Origin: Rotaria macrura
Lineage: Eukaryota > Rotifera > Eurotatoria > Philodinida > Philodinidae
NCBI GenBank assembly: GCA_900239685.1
Contig: OENT01000301.1
Location: 62,001 to 126,000 of the forward strand
Length of the DNA stretch: 64,000 bases
Direction of reading: 5' to 3'
Part shown: positions 52,306 through 63,165 of the stretch, one piece after another
How the letters are laid out: every line of letters begins with the position of its first letter
Numbering within the stretch: the first letter of the stretch is position 1
Notes under the pieces: model-generated
Databases searched by the model: none
The model's input: the letters and a program-made list of their open reading frames with translations, nothing else
What the model was told of the DNA's origin: nothing
Made by a program: the position numbers and the translations under genes

Positions 52306-52800
52306 CAATGGCGATTCTGTTAATAAGTCTTATGTTCATATATATTGGGAAATTCATACTAGTGAAAATCTTGATATCGTTCACTCTCGAAACAAGCAGA
52401 TTGCATGGCAACAAATGAGATGTAGAGTCTGTTGAGCTTGACAATTTCTACCTGTACCTATCGTTTTTATGGATCCGTGTATCAATCATGATGAATTTTC
52501 TTGAATTCTAAATATTGGTCAACATTGTTATCAACGATTTCAATTCTTGATTTGACATGAACAGACGATTTTCTGTAGGAAACCACTGGAATCACGAGAT
52601 ATCTCATCGAACCAGTCAAGTTACGTATGAGCAGGCTAGTCTCGCAAATATATCTAATCAAGAAATATTCGATTCATGACAACTGCTTCCCGTCGAATTT
52701 CATTCAGCGCGTTTTACTCCATATAAAAAACGCATTTCATTAGATTCGAAAAACCATTATTTCTTGAAGGATGGAATTTTAATCAATGAAATATGAATCT
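52306..52800 (+). pseudogene. Possible decayed coding remnant
   Basis: Three adjoining plus-strand stretches read like protein. They are 52306–52434 (NGDSVNKSYVHIYWEIHTSE…), 52560–52677 (RRFSVGNHWNHEISHRTSQV…) and about 52686–52795 (LPVEFHSARFTPYKKRIS…), separated by stops and frame changes. No family recognised. It may belong with the remnant at 49743–50930. Confidence 0.2.
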
Positions 52801-53045
52801 AGATAAATTAAATGTTTGCATTAAGTAGAAGGAGAATCGAAATAACTGATGTCTTCCTTCTGTTTAAATACTTATTGAACCTAAAGTTAAGAGATGTCGC
52901 AATTCGCTGAGATTTATTGATCTAATGGAATCTATCATCGATTGGTTATCGTTTTTGCTGCCAATATAGTACTAGTAAGTTCTTTGTTTTTTTTCCTCTT
53001 TCGTTTTTTATCAGATATTCGAACAATATAATATAAAACAGAATC

Positions 53046-53899
53046 ATGGATATTGATTTAGTCAATGATCTTCAGCGAAATAATAATGACGATGATGAAA
53101 GCGACGACAATAATGAAAAACACAAAAGAGACGATAGCGAAGATGAAGAATCGAAAACGGCGGATGTTGAGAATGTTATGAAAAAAGCTAATGAAGTGGC
53201 GAAAAAGAAGGTTGCACGGCGTCCTCGACCGAAACTAGATGTTTATCGGTAAATTAATCTTCACACGTGTTTATCGAAAATTCTGTTTATAGCTACGTTT
53301 CTTTTGATAAAATAATTCAGTTTAACTGGCACAAGAGGACTCGATGAACTAACCAATCTATTCAAAAATGAAAAATTCCAAGGCAAAGGCCATGAAGTAA
53401 GTTGATAATTGTATTTCACTTCTATTTTAATGTATCGATCGACACAGTTTGCTGATCTTGATACATTAATGCATAAGTTCGAATATTGGGCACATCGTCT
53501 TGTGCCCCATTTAGCTTTCGATGATTTTATTGAAAAAGCTGAAAATCTGGGTGGTAAAAGACCAATTCAAGTACGTTAATCAGTGAAAACCATGCTTCTT
53601 TCAATACTAAAGGTACTATTTCTTTCATTTATAGCATGCACTTCAAAATTTACGCGATAAATTAAATATTCAAACACTTGCAGACAACGATAAACAACCT
53701 GATCATACATTAGTAAGTGAAACTCGGCGGAAAAAAACCAATTCCAACAATATTTCACGATATTTTTTGCTTTGGCTTGTATTTTATTTAGCTCGATCTG
53801 CTACCAAGCATAGATTCTAACGTTGATAATGACACTTTTGATAAACAGGCGAATAACGATATTCCAGATGATGAAGAACTAAATGAATTATTTCAATAA
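53046..53899 (+). CDS. TIPIN: TIMELESS-interacting protein (fork protection)
   Basis: Five exons (53046–53248, 53321–53396, 53448–53570, 53635–53712, 53792–53899) join in phase to 588 nt, 195 residues. The N-terminus is acidic and Lys-rich. The Swi3 domain spans about residues 60–140: ARRPRPKLDVYRLTGTRG, LDELTNLF, FQGKGHEFADLD, then EYWAHRLVPHLAFDDFIEKA and LGGKRPIQ. These match TIPIN/Swi3/Csm3 closely (vertebrate KFKGKGHE and HWAHRLFPKLQFEDFI). TIPIN binds TIMELESS and stabilises stalled replication forks and S-phase checkpoint signalling. The protein is shorter than vertebrate TIPIN (about 280–300 residues), lacking most of the C-terminal tail. It ends in an acidic stretch (IPDDEELNELFQ). 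Confidence 0.93.
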
Positions 53900-53900
53900 A
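53895..53900 (+). other. AATAAA overlapping the TIPIN stop codon
   Basis: The TAA stop is part of AATAAA, followed by a T-rich run. If it is used, the 3' UTR would be only a few tens of bases. Confidence 0.45.
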
Positions 53901-54790
53901 ACTCAAATCTTTATTTTTTTTTATTTGCTCTTGTTATTTTTTTGCTGTACAATCGGGAAAAAAACACTTGTAGCTCAACGAAAAAAAAACAAACGAAATA
54001 GAAATACAAGCAGAAAAAGAGAGAAAAATGAATCGGCAGTGGTTATTTTTCATTGACCCTACCTGAGAATTGGAAACTTACAAAACAACGGTTAATAGAA
54101 ATACAGGTGAAAATCAAATAAACTAAAACGATTTCACTCATAAGCTAAAAATATGTGTAATTGAAGACACAAAGAAAAACTCAAATAGTAATTATATGTA
54201 TATATATATACAAGAAAAGAAAAAGAAGAAAACAAACGAGAGCGTTTTACGTCATATTAACGATGTCATAAAGTATATTCGCGCAAATAATTCACAACAG
54301 CAAACAAACGAAGAGAAAAATCAATAGATTAGACGTAGAATACAACTTTGCAAACATCAAACAAAACGAAAAAATTCAATCGAACATAACAACATATACA
54401 CGAATAAGAATTTTCCTGAGATTTATTTTCTCTTTGTTTTCTCTCATTATTGTCGTATAATTTTTTCAGAAAAAAGAGAAGTCGTATATATTTTCTCGAC
54501 AAGCAGGAACATGACTTAGCGCCGTGCGCATCTGACCATACACACCTTTTCAAACATATATATATATATATATATATAAATCTATATATATATATATAGA
54601 TTTTATAAAAACGACACAATGAGTAAATCGATAGAGAGTTTTGTTCATACATAACAACATTCTCATATTAAATATCAGTTGGACAGACAGATTAACGTAC
54701 GAATACAATATTTTTTGAAATAATATTTACATGAATCGACAGTAATCATCATTTAGATGATGAGAGCTTTCAATTGTGATGTTAATTCAA
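53901..54790. other. Convergent intergenic region TIPIN–CRTC
   Basis: Holds the 3' ends of two facing genes. Contains (TA)n tracts at 54201–54211 and 54557–54600. No gene. Confidence 0.6.
54557..54600. repeat. (TA)n microsatellite, bipartite
   Basis: Two alternating TA blocks separated by AAATCTA. Confidence 0.9.
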
Positions 54791-57369
54791 TTAATGTTCC
54801 ATTCGAAATGTGTCATCACAAATATGTGGATCAATGGAAAGATCGTGCGCATTGAGCAACTAAAGTAAAATAATTTAAATAAAGAAATCAAATGAATTAT
54901 CTTTGTGTACAAAGTCTTCCGCATTCAATTGTAAATCATTTGGATCAATTAAACTATCGAAAGTGTGCGTAAAATCATTAGCTAGTTCTTTCGATAAATC
55001 CAATTTTGAACTATCAACATCTAAGAATTAGAAAACAATTATGGAAATAATAATAATGATAGAATTTTATTTAGAAAGCTTCGATTAATATATTTGATAA
55101 AGAATATTATTTACCAGTTAATATAATGTTTGGAATAGTTGGACTTTTTTGTGCAACATTATTCGATACAGTCACAGTCGTTTGAGTTTGACCATAATTT
55201 GATGGTCTAAATGAAAAGAAATGATAAATACAAGAAAGCAACAAAATACAATCACTGTGTGTATTAATTCAAGAGATTAGTAATCTACAAATTATTTTTA
55301 TATGTACTTAGCACACAGTTGGACTACAGTCTATAATAATAAGAGTAGATAATTAAAAAACAACAATAAATACTGAACATAAAGTTTAAAATAATCATAA
55401 ATGATATTTATGGAATTTCACTTTTCTGTACAAAACGATGACGAAAACTTACATATCGTTTATAAAAGTAGGATAAAAATTTTGTGGTCGAAAATAACTC
55501 ATGTGCGAACCATTCATATCATTTGACAATGAGGTTAAAACCGATGTTGGTGATGATGGATGATTGGGATTTTGTTGTGATGTTGACGTTGGTGAAGGTG
55601 ATGTTTGCTGAGTATAATAATTGTTATCCTATAGGAGAATTTCTTTTAAAATTACGAATATGATTTCATCTTTATTAAAAGTTTACCAATGTGATTTGAT
55701 CGAAATGTGTAGGTAAAGTAAAGTATGGTTGTTGATTATTTGTATTATTATCTGTTGATTGCTGAGGTGAAAATGGACTATGATCATTACCTGGACTTGG
55801 TAATAAAAGTGGAGAATTTTGAGGAGAATAACTTGATTGAGATTGAGGACTTGATGGTTCGACACGATACACAGCTTGCTGATTCTAAATGAAGAAGCAA
55901 ACAACATTGATAACTGTTCGTATTGATAGTAAAATATGAGCAGTAACTAACTGAAGAAACATCAGGTGAAGGAGAATTTTGTCGACGCGGAGATGATTGT
56001 TTACCATCACCAAGTGGACTATGGCGTCTACGAATACTTGGACTTTGTTTTAATGGTCCAATATTTGATGGTAGTTGTTGTTGAGGACCCTAGTGTATTA
56101 AAAAATGAAACATACGAAGGTTCCGTTATTTTTTTTTCTTTTGTATTCGATGATATTACCAAAACATATAAATCATTATCACCATTTTGTTGTAAAGAAG
56201 ATGAGCGAAAAAACTGTTGCGTAATTGTTGTTGGTGGTGATGGAGTTGTGGAAAAAGACACTTGTTGATGATGAAATGCATTTTCTGTGCGTAAATCTGG
56301 TAGTGAACCACCACGTGGATGATGATTCGGCGGTAACATGAGGACGTTCGAACCACTGCCACCACTATAGCGTGGTCCTAACATTGTGTGATTGTTGCTG
56401 GATGGTGATGACACACAAGGTTGTGTTGGTAATGATGTTGTTGGTCCTATTGGTGTTGCTATCTGAGATAAAGAATAGACGATATTGTTTCTACCATTCA
56501 TATAATTATGATTTAAATTATGATTTAAATCGAATTGATGTTGTTGTTGTTGCTGTTGTTGTTGAAAAGGAGATGTTGAAACTTGTAAATGATGAGGATG
56601 TTGATGAGGAGAATATGATAGTGAATCATATTTAATATCGTTTAAGTCGTACGTTGGTGTTTGACCTATAATTTCAAAAAAAGAAATTCAACGTCGAATA
56701 ACTGTCCTAATGAGATTCATAATTATATTTAAATATATATATACCATTATTATCATTGTCAATTCGGGTATGATAATGTGCAACAACACTTGGCATCATT
56801 GTATGATGAAGTGATGAATCCGAATGAGTTCTACAATAGAAGAACAATGAATAAGAAATTCTAATCAGCTTAACACTAATACCGTCGCCAAGACGAATTG
56901 TCAGGTAATTGTAAAAGTCGATCGGATTCATTGTTGTTGTCAATCTAGAATAAGAATAGGGAATTAGAATTCATAATTTGACAAATCACAATAATAGACT
57001 TTTATTGCTTGAGGTTCATAGTTATTTGTATTATTATTATCTGAATTGCTCATTCCATTGGATCCCTGATAATTCTAAAGTAAATCAAATTCAATTTATG
57101 ATCAATTTTGCTTTTTGGTCATGGATTCTTTTACTTCATAAGGTTTTTCATATTTACGTGTTGGTACATCTAATTTACTCTTTGTTGATGAAATACGATC
57201 AGCTCTCTATAATAGGTAAATATGATAGTTCGTAATTTATTTAAGCTTCTTTACATACTTGTTTAGCAGCTTCAACTTCATAAATGATTGTATTAAAAGC
57301 TGCATCACCTTCTGCTTGCTTTTGTTGTATTAATGCAATTTTTTCAGCAAATTTACGCGGACTACTCAT
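54791..57369 (-). CDS. CRTC: CREB-regulated transcription coactivator
   Basis: About ten exons from ATG at 57369 to TAA at 54791. The N-terminus SSPRKFAEKIALIQQKQAEG is the CREB-binding coiled coil of CRTC/TORC (human NPRKFSEKIALHNQKQAEE). Next come SSWRRTHSDSSLHH, the SIK/14-3-3 phosphosite (human RT(N/S)SDSALH), and the mid-region RGGSLPDLRTEN (human TGGSLPDL). A poly-Gln tract (about 56537–56565) and Ser/Pro/Gln-rich regions follow. Near the C-terminus are SPTIPNIILTDVDSS and SKELANDF, matching IPNIILTGDSPPGLSKEI. The last 69 bp exon (54791–54859, intron 54860–54910) ends IDPHICDDTFRMEH, matching TDPAVEDSFRSDRL. CRTCs bind CREB and activate cAMP-responsive genes when dephosphorylated by calcineurin. 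Confidence 0.93.
56801..56830 (-). other. CRTC: SIK/AMPK phosphosite and 14-3-3 motif in CRTC
   Basis: The exon opening at 56830 codes THSDSSLHH directly after an Arg completed from the previous exon (…SSWRR). This matches the regulatory site of vertebrate CRTCs (Ser171 of CRTC2, RTSSDSALH). Phosphorylation there retains the coactivator in the cytoplasm with 14-3-3. The function is inferred from the family. Confidence 0.8.
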
Positions 57370-58254
57370 GATGGTTTTTAAAATGCAATCACGAATGTTG
57401 AGTAAGCGAAGAGAGAAACGAATAAGAAAAGATATTTTCAAAGTTGACTGTAGATAATACTGCTTGAAAACTAATAACAACAAACATCTGTATAACCATT
57501 TTCTCAGCAAAATATAAACATCTTGATATTACCGTTGAAAATTTTTATGTCAACGTGGTCGATCAAAATCGAAAAAGTTTTTCACTGAAGTCAAAATTTG
57601 AAGAAATGACATCGCAATTTTCTAATCCAAAAGATAAAACAATAAAATAAAATATGAACGTTGAAAAATAAATAACTAGTGAAAAGGAGAATTCTATGTC
57701 ATGGATGTGAAGCACTAAATTATTAGGCGCTAGCAAAATAGTACATCTATGATAGTTGAATATTTGTTAGTTGAAATGAAAACAATGAAAATTGATGATT
57801 AATTATAAAATGAACTCATTAAAAACATTTGCCAGTAAGTCATCCTTTCTATTTGTTGATGAGGTTTGCTTGTTGTTATTTAAGGTGTGCATGTAGTTTT
57901 TTTGGGAATCAACAACCAATCAGAATGCAAGAATTGTAATTTATGATATCCATAAAATGCTGTGAAAAATATTGATTAAAAACAAGATTTCTTAATTTGT
58001 TCATTAATTGTTAGCAAGTATTGCTATAGTTTACTTTATTTACTTACAATAGATTAGTTGTTAAATCAACCAATGAATTTATCGACCACGGTGATCAAGC
58101 AAGCCTTTTTTGTTTTTTATTTTCTCTCACGAGAATCATTTATATTCTCGACAGATTTGAATTCAATATTTTTTAATTCTATAATGACTTCGGCACATGA
58201 GATTTAAATTTTGTCTTCTAGAAAAACTAAAAAACAAAAAAAAACAAAATTATA
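57370..58254. promoter_or_regulatory. Divergent promoter region, CRTC and membrane-protein gene
   Basis: 885 bp between two oppositely oriented start codons. AT-rich, with stops in all frames. No CRE (TGACGTCA) palindrome is visible by eye. Confidence 0.4.
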
Positions 58255-59076
58255 ATGAAACATCGTTTTGAGGTAAGATCCGTCAGTGAACTTGAACGTG
58301 ATAAAATATCATTCGAACCATCGGAAACCATTCCATTAGTCAATAGTACAAATGAGATGCCATCATCAATTCCATTAGTTCCTTCGTTTACAACAGTTCA
58401 TGAAGTAACGAAAACATCAACAAAATTATTCGATAATGATGCACAGCAACACAAAACGAATCCATCAATAGTAGACCATAGCCAGAGAACTATATCGTCG
58501 TCTTTACCAAGTATTCATTCAAATAGTAACACAGATATAGATGTTATTGGTAAGATAGAAGATATCGATCGCCATTATTCTACAATACAGTCTACTATTT
58601 GTGAAACCGATTCACTTGGTTTAGCTAATCAATTTCTTTCTGAATTACGTCTGAAACTCTGTGAATTACATGAGAAGAAAAAAAATCTTACTATCGAACA
58701 ACGTATTGCTTTGAATCGTCATGAGAACATTCAACATCATATACGTGCACAAGATATATTTGATGTTCATTTTGAATTACCTGATAATGTGAATGCAAAT
58801 TATAATATATTGAATGAAGATTCACAAGAAAAAATACGAAAGAATATTTTCAATGAATTAGATCGTCAACGAAGAAAGCAATATTATAAGCAATATCGTC
58901 ATGCAGTTTTTGGTCGAATCCTGTTATTTGTTTTTATGTCATTGTTAGCGTTGATGAGTATTACATTAATTTATGTTGTAATTAATTTATATGATCGTGC
59001 AGAAATGTTAGATATGGAATTATCGGACGATCAATTTTTATCTATGATTTATGATAAAACAGTAGATGATGCGTAG
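58255..59076 (+). CDS. Uncharacterised single-pass membrane protein, single exon
   Basis: An uninterrupted frame of 273 residues from an ATG preceded by an A-rich stretch. Residues 1–110 are Ser/Thr-rich and probably disordered. Residues ~120–215 are helical and charged, with LANQFLSELRLKLCELHEKK, HENIQHHIRAQDIFDVHFEL and a strongly basic run (RQRRKQYYKQYRH). One membrane span follows at about 222–246 (ILLFVFMSLLALMSITLIYV), with a short acidic tail of about 27 residues. This makes a C-terminally anchored protein with a cytosolic N-terminal domain. I recognise no family. It is intronless, unlike its neighbours, which could mean a retrocopy or simply a compact gene. Confidence 0.75.
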   Translation: MKHRFEVRSVSELERDKISFEPSETIPLVNSTNEMPSSIPLVPSFTTVHEVTKTSTKLFDNDAQQHKTNPSIVDHSQRTISSSLPSIHSNSNTDIDVIGKIEDIDRHYSTIQSTICETDSLGLANQFLSELRLKLCELHEKKKNLTIEQRIALNRHENIQHHIRAQDIFDVHFELPDNVNANYNILNEDSQEKIRKNIFNELDRQRRKQYYKQYRHAVFGRILLFVFMSLLALMSITLIYVVINLYDRAEMLDMELSDDQFLSMIYDKTVDDA

Positions 59077-59777
59077 AAGGGAAGAAAAATGAATCAATAG
59101 ATGAATTACCTCGTTTCATAGTTAGTTCTGATAAGTGAATCATTATTTTATTAGTTTTGTATTGACTTTCACTAATCCGGTATATTATTAATCAAGCATA
59201 TTATTATGATTAGATTATAGCAAAAGTAATGGTACCAATATCATAACGCCTTTTAAAAACGTCCGTGAGAATCTTCTCTGTTTACTCGATAATCATTGAA
59301 AATAGTGCTCAATAGTTCTACTATATTAAACCAATCTTCAATTGACATCAGAATAGGAATAGAACTATGTCAGTCAGTCAGTCATATCAATTGTCAATAC
59401 ACAAGAACCATTTCATACGATTGATCCTTTTTATGAAAGTGAAACGAAGGCACCTATTCATTTATTCTCCTATGCCATCATCACATACATTTGCTCTGAT
59501 TGTGAAAGAGGTCGTATCGATGAAGATCTTTACTTTCTTAGTATCTAGATGTATAATCGAAATATTTCATTTCGTATGTAGAAAACACTTGAGCAGATGT
59601 TATCAAAACTTTCACACTATGATGCTAATTGAAGAATGTTACAACTTTATACGATTGGAGAACACTATATTCAACCATCAGTGTAAGACATGAGAAGGTT
59701 TTCTATGAGCCCATGATGAATTAGTATAGTACTAGTATTGGTCCAATTGCGTTCTGCACAAAATATATCACGGTTCT
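59077..59777. other. Intergenic stretch, no gene recognised
   Basis: Contains a 108-codon plus-strand frame (59367–59693) with biased composition and no homology that I can see. Confidence 0.4.
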
Positions 59778-60365
59778 AGTCTAAATCTCGCTCATTACTT
59801 GAGAAGTCTCGCAAGGATTCTGTCTCGATTTCTCGCCGTTAGCTAAGATCCTGATCAGGATTTTAAAATTTCCTGTCAAAATTTTCTTCTTCTCCATTAT
59901 GGATTCAAGCTCGTACAAGGATTTTATCGTCAGCCTACTTAGAATTCTTACGGGAATGATAGAGAAGCTTCTCGAAAGATTCCACCAAGTTTTAGACAGG
60001 ATCTCATCTGAATTATGGCAGTAAGATCAAACAAAGTAGTATTGTTTTATTAGACGAAACTCGTAACAAGCATCCGACAATAAAACATATTAGAAACTAT
60101 GAGAGGATAAGTTGACTTAGTACGAACTCGTTGTAGCATACACAACCACATTTTGTTTCGAGAAGAATTCCAGTTTTCAAAGCGACTGACAAAATACTAA
60201 GGATCCTGATTAAATCCTACGAGTATCTCAGAATTATTAATCCTACATACTTTCTTAAGGATTCTGACGTTTCCTGTCAGATTTCTTGTTTACTATTAAG
60301 TGTAATCTTGTGAGAATCCTGATTGTACTCTATTTGAAGTTTTTACAGAATCTCAGAATACCAAT
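59778..60365. repeat. Degenerate repeats of AGGATTCTGA / TTTCCTGTCA type
   Basis: Short words recur many times in both orientations: AAGGATT(C/T)TG, GATCCTGAT(C/T), AATCCTGATT, and TTTCCTGTCA followed by (A)GATTTCTT at both 59868 and 60269. The two halves (59800–59950 and 60190–60340) align loosely in direct orientation. This looks like a decayed repeat element or old minisatellite rather than a gene. Confidence 0.5.
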
Positions 60366-60704
60366 AAGCTACTGATTTGTTTCACCATTTAGTCATTGTC
60401 TTACGAAAAAAGAACGAATCCTGCAGAGAGATAGAACCATCAAGGATTTTCTATAACTGCACGCTTTCATGCTCAATTGTTATGAATTTTTTTAATACTA
60501 AATGCTTTTTTTGCTTGCTTTTTATTGTTATGTCAGCAGAGACATCTTCTGACATAAGGATGCCCTCTTTATCCTTCTATAATATGAACGAAGAGGAATC
60601 GTTTAGAGGAAGAGAAACACAGGGAGAAAAGCACATTCTTTGTTGCTTTAATTTTGATTGTAGAATAATGGTGTTTATTCGTTTTGTTTTGTATTAAAAG
60701 AAAG

Positions 60705-61032
60705 CACCCCAGGAAGATTATGCCGACAATGGAATCCGATCATGTTTCTATATGAGTTTCTCTAATCCGACGAAATCCCATCGGAATCTGGGTTGCAATC
60801 CGGCATGCGGACTCTTAGTGTTGGATACTATCGAACCCTACTATCGGAATCCGATTAGATTCCATCGTATGATCTAACAACCCTCTAATATTGGGATTAA
60901 ATGATACTTCGTAAACAAATAAGAAAATAGGTTTCTACCGTCGGATCCATTAGTGGTTCCATAACCAGGATTCCCATAGGATTTCGTCGGATCCGATTGG
61001 ATTAGGTATCGGATTTATTCACCTGGGAGGAA
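60705..61032. repeat. Inverted repeat built from ATCCGA words
   Basis: The ends are mirrored: CCCCAGG at 60706 and CCTGGGAGG at 61022. Inside, ATCCGACGAAATCC(C/T)AT at 60756 reappears inverted at about 60975–60995, followed in each arm by GGAATC(C)TGG. GGATCCGA, TCGGATTC and their complements recur throughout, so the element can fold extensively. It lies about 220 bp upstream of the Pygopus start. Confidence 0.6.
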
Positions 61033-61218
61033 CAATCGATAAAGAAACGGGTAAAGGGCCTAACACTTATATTTTTATACGAATTTGTTTCTGCTAACGA
61101 ATGCAATTTTTTACTCATGTTTTCTAATTAATTTATAATGCTTCCAGTTATATTTGAATAAAATAATAATAGTATATCATTACATATTTATTGCTTTTCC
61201 GTGTAAATATTGAATAGA

Positions 61219-61250
61219 CTCTTCTTCTTCTTCTTCTTCTTCTTTTTTAA
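61219..61250. repeat. (CTT)n tract abutting the Pygopus start
   Basis: Ten CTT/TTC units followed by TTTTTTAAG and then the ATG at 61252. It could serve as the polypyrimidine tract of a splice acceptor ending at AAG, in which case an upstream exon exists. Confidence 0.7.
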
Positions 61251-61251
61251 G

Positions 61252-61959
61252 ATGTCAAAGCCAGGTTTAACCACACCACCAAGTGCTCGTGCAGCAAGTC
61301 CTTTGAATACAAGTACGGGTGGTAATGGTAATCAATTAGCTTCATTGAGCAGTACTCCACCACCATCAGGTGAAGATATGCAGCCACCACAACAACGAAT
61401 GCATCACCAACAATCATTGCCAATGATGCATTTTGGTGGGCCACGAGGTCCTCCACCGCCGCACATGATGCATCCTGGAGGTCTTCCTCCCCCACAACCA
61501 GGTCAATTCGTCGATGATTTCTATGGACCAGGGCCACCACAAATGATGCATCCTCATCCACATATGATGCATGGGCCACCACCTCCTCATCATCATCCGC
61601 ATATGGGCAATTTACTCGGTCCAGGACCACCACCACCTCATGCACGTGGTATGATGCTTATGCATGGACCACCACCACAAATGATGCCACGCACATATCC
61701 ACCACATACACATCATATCAATAATCCTCAAAATCCAAATTCATCATCGATTGCTATATGTGGATCATGTCATAAGGAAGCGCAAGATACAGAAGGAACG
61801 GTGCTCTGCGAATCCGGTTGTAATTTTTTTTATCATCGAACATGTGTTGGTTTAACAGAACAAGCCTTGAAAATGCTTAATCAGGAAAATTATGCAGAAT
61901 GGGTATGCGATAAATGCTTTGCAGAAAAACATGTACCACCAGTCAAACTTAAATCTTGA
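61252..61959 (+). CDS. PYGO: Pygopus-type PHD finger protein (Wnt coactivator)
   Basis: 235 residues from ATG at 61252. Residues ~25–160 are rich in Pro, His, Met and Gly with repeated MMH and GPPPP blocks. Residues 168–222 form a PHD finger: CGSC, LCESGCNFFYHRTC, GLTE and AEWVCDKC. These match Pygopus PHDs (ILCESGCNFWFHRVCTGMTE and AEWVCDTC), including the ESGCNF signature. Pygopus binds methylated H3K4 and, through Legless/BCL9, drives β-catenin transcription. The N-terminal homology domain with its NPF motif is not seen in this exon, so it is either lost or on an upstream exon. The (CTT)n tract and AAG just before the ATG would suit an acceptor. Confidence 0.9.
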   Translation: MSKPGLTTPPSARAASPLNTSTGGNGNQLASLSSTPPPSGEDMQPPQQRMHHQQSLPMMHFGGPRGPPPPHMMHPGGLPPPQPGQFVDDFYGPGPPQMMHPHPHMMHGPPPPHHHPHMGNLLGPGPPPPHARGMMLMHGPPPQMMPRTYPPHTHHINNPQNPNSSSIAICGSCHKEAQDTEGTVLCESGCNFFYHRTCVGLTEQALKMLNQENYAEWVCDKCFAEKHVPPVKLKS

Positions 61960-62019
61960 ATTTTTCTTACTTTTTTGTGTTCTAATCTTATGTATATATC
62001 TTGTTGTCTGATGTAGAAT

Positions 62020-62025
62020 AATAAA
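62020..62025 (+). other. Polyadenylation signal of Pygopus
   Basis: AATAAA about 60 nt after the stop, followed by a TGT-rich stretch. Confidence 0.6.
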
Positions 62026-63165
62026 TGTCAGCTGTGTTTACATCTTATGTCATTGTATTCAATGATCCAAGATACCAATACACTTCTAAGAGAAAGAATT
62101 TAAAAATTTCCTTCGTATCAAGTTTACTCCTTCTAAGAAAAGAATCTGTGGAAAGCAGGTACTCAAAATACATTTGCAATGAGTATATTAAGGGAAATAT
62201 TTCTAGTCGAGCAAAAAAAAAGCCCAACTCGATAGTCATTGAAATTTCATTAATCGACAATTTAAACAACTCCATGTTATTCAATATATAAAGAGATATG
62301 TTGTATCATGAGAATGAATAATACTTATAAGCATATAGAATGTAATTTTATCGAATATGTTCTTTTAGAATAGAGCACTGTATTAATTCATAGTGATAGT
62401 ATCGTGTTGAAATTAGTAATGAGGCAAAACATTGATTAAGACTTTATTATTTCTTCTATGGTGCTTGCTAATTTACTCATTTCTAAATACATAGTTACTG
62501 TCCCAGCTACGATTGACATTGGTATAATGCAGTTCAAACTGCAACTTCATAGATGCATCATGGTAGTTGAGTTTTATACAAAATAATGAAGATAGTTTTC
62601 AGGTCGTCAAAGACTTAAGATTGAAAACGATTTGTCGATAGATTTCTTTGTTCACGTTTTTTTGACTCTCTCGACTTTCTAAGAAACAATGTTAGTAATT
62701 ATGGTAAACCATCAATCTGTTGAAAATGCCGTATTAAATGCGAAGCAGAATTGTTAAGCATGTTTTCCCGGGATAATTCTTTCGAAATCTGATAAATAAC
62801 TCCTTTGCCTACGAAATTTACGATCTACGTATGCGCTTGTCACCGAGTACGATGGCGAATAATTCACAGACATATGGCTCTATCATTATTTTTCTTTACT
62901 TTGCACAAGTAAGACAAAGCATAATATTTATTGAAGTCCGTATTTGTTTTATATGATAAACATAAGATCATGCATTTATGCACCAACATCACCGTTTCCA
63001 TACATGCATTTATATATCAATATTTATTTGAATCATTATATTTCTATCAACAGAACCTAATTGATTCATCATCGATCATGTTTAATTTAAATTTTGTGAC
63101 TTTATTAATTTTTTGCTTTGAAGTGTATTCAATTAAAAAAAAAAAGAAAACGATGTTGGCTGAAG
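62026..63165. other. Convergent intergenic region, no gene
   Basis: Between the 3' ends of Pygopus and the minus-strand gene at 63166. Frames on both strands (62025–62291) overlap each other and lack homology. Confidence 0.5.

Noticed and set aside
61247-61645. Minus-strand 132-codon frame rich in Val, Asp and His
   Set aside because: It mirrors the Pro/His/Met-rich part of Pygopus on the other strand.
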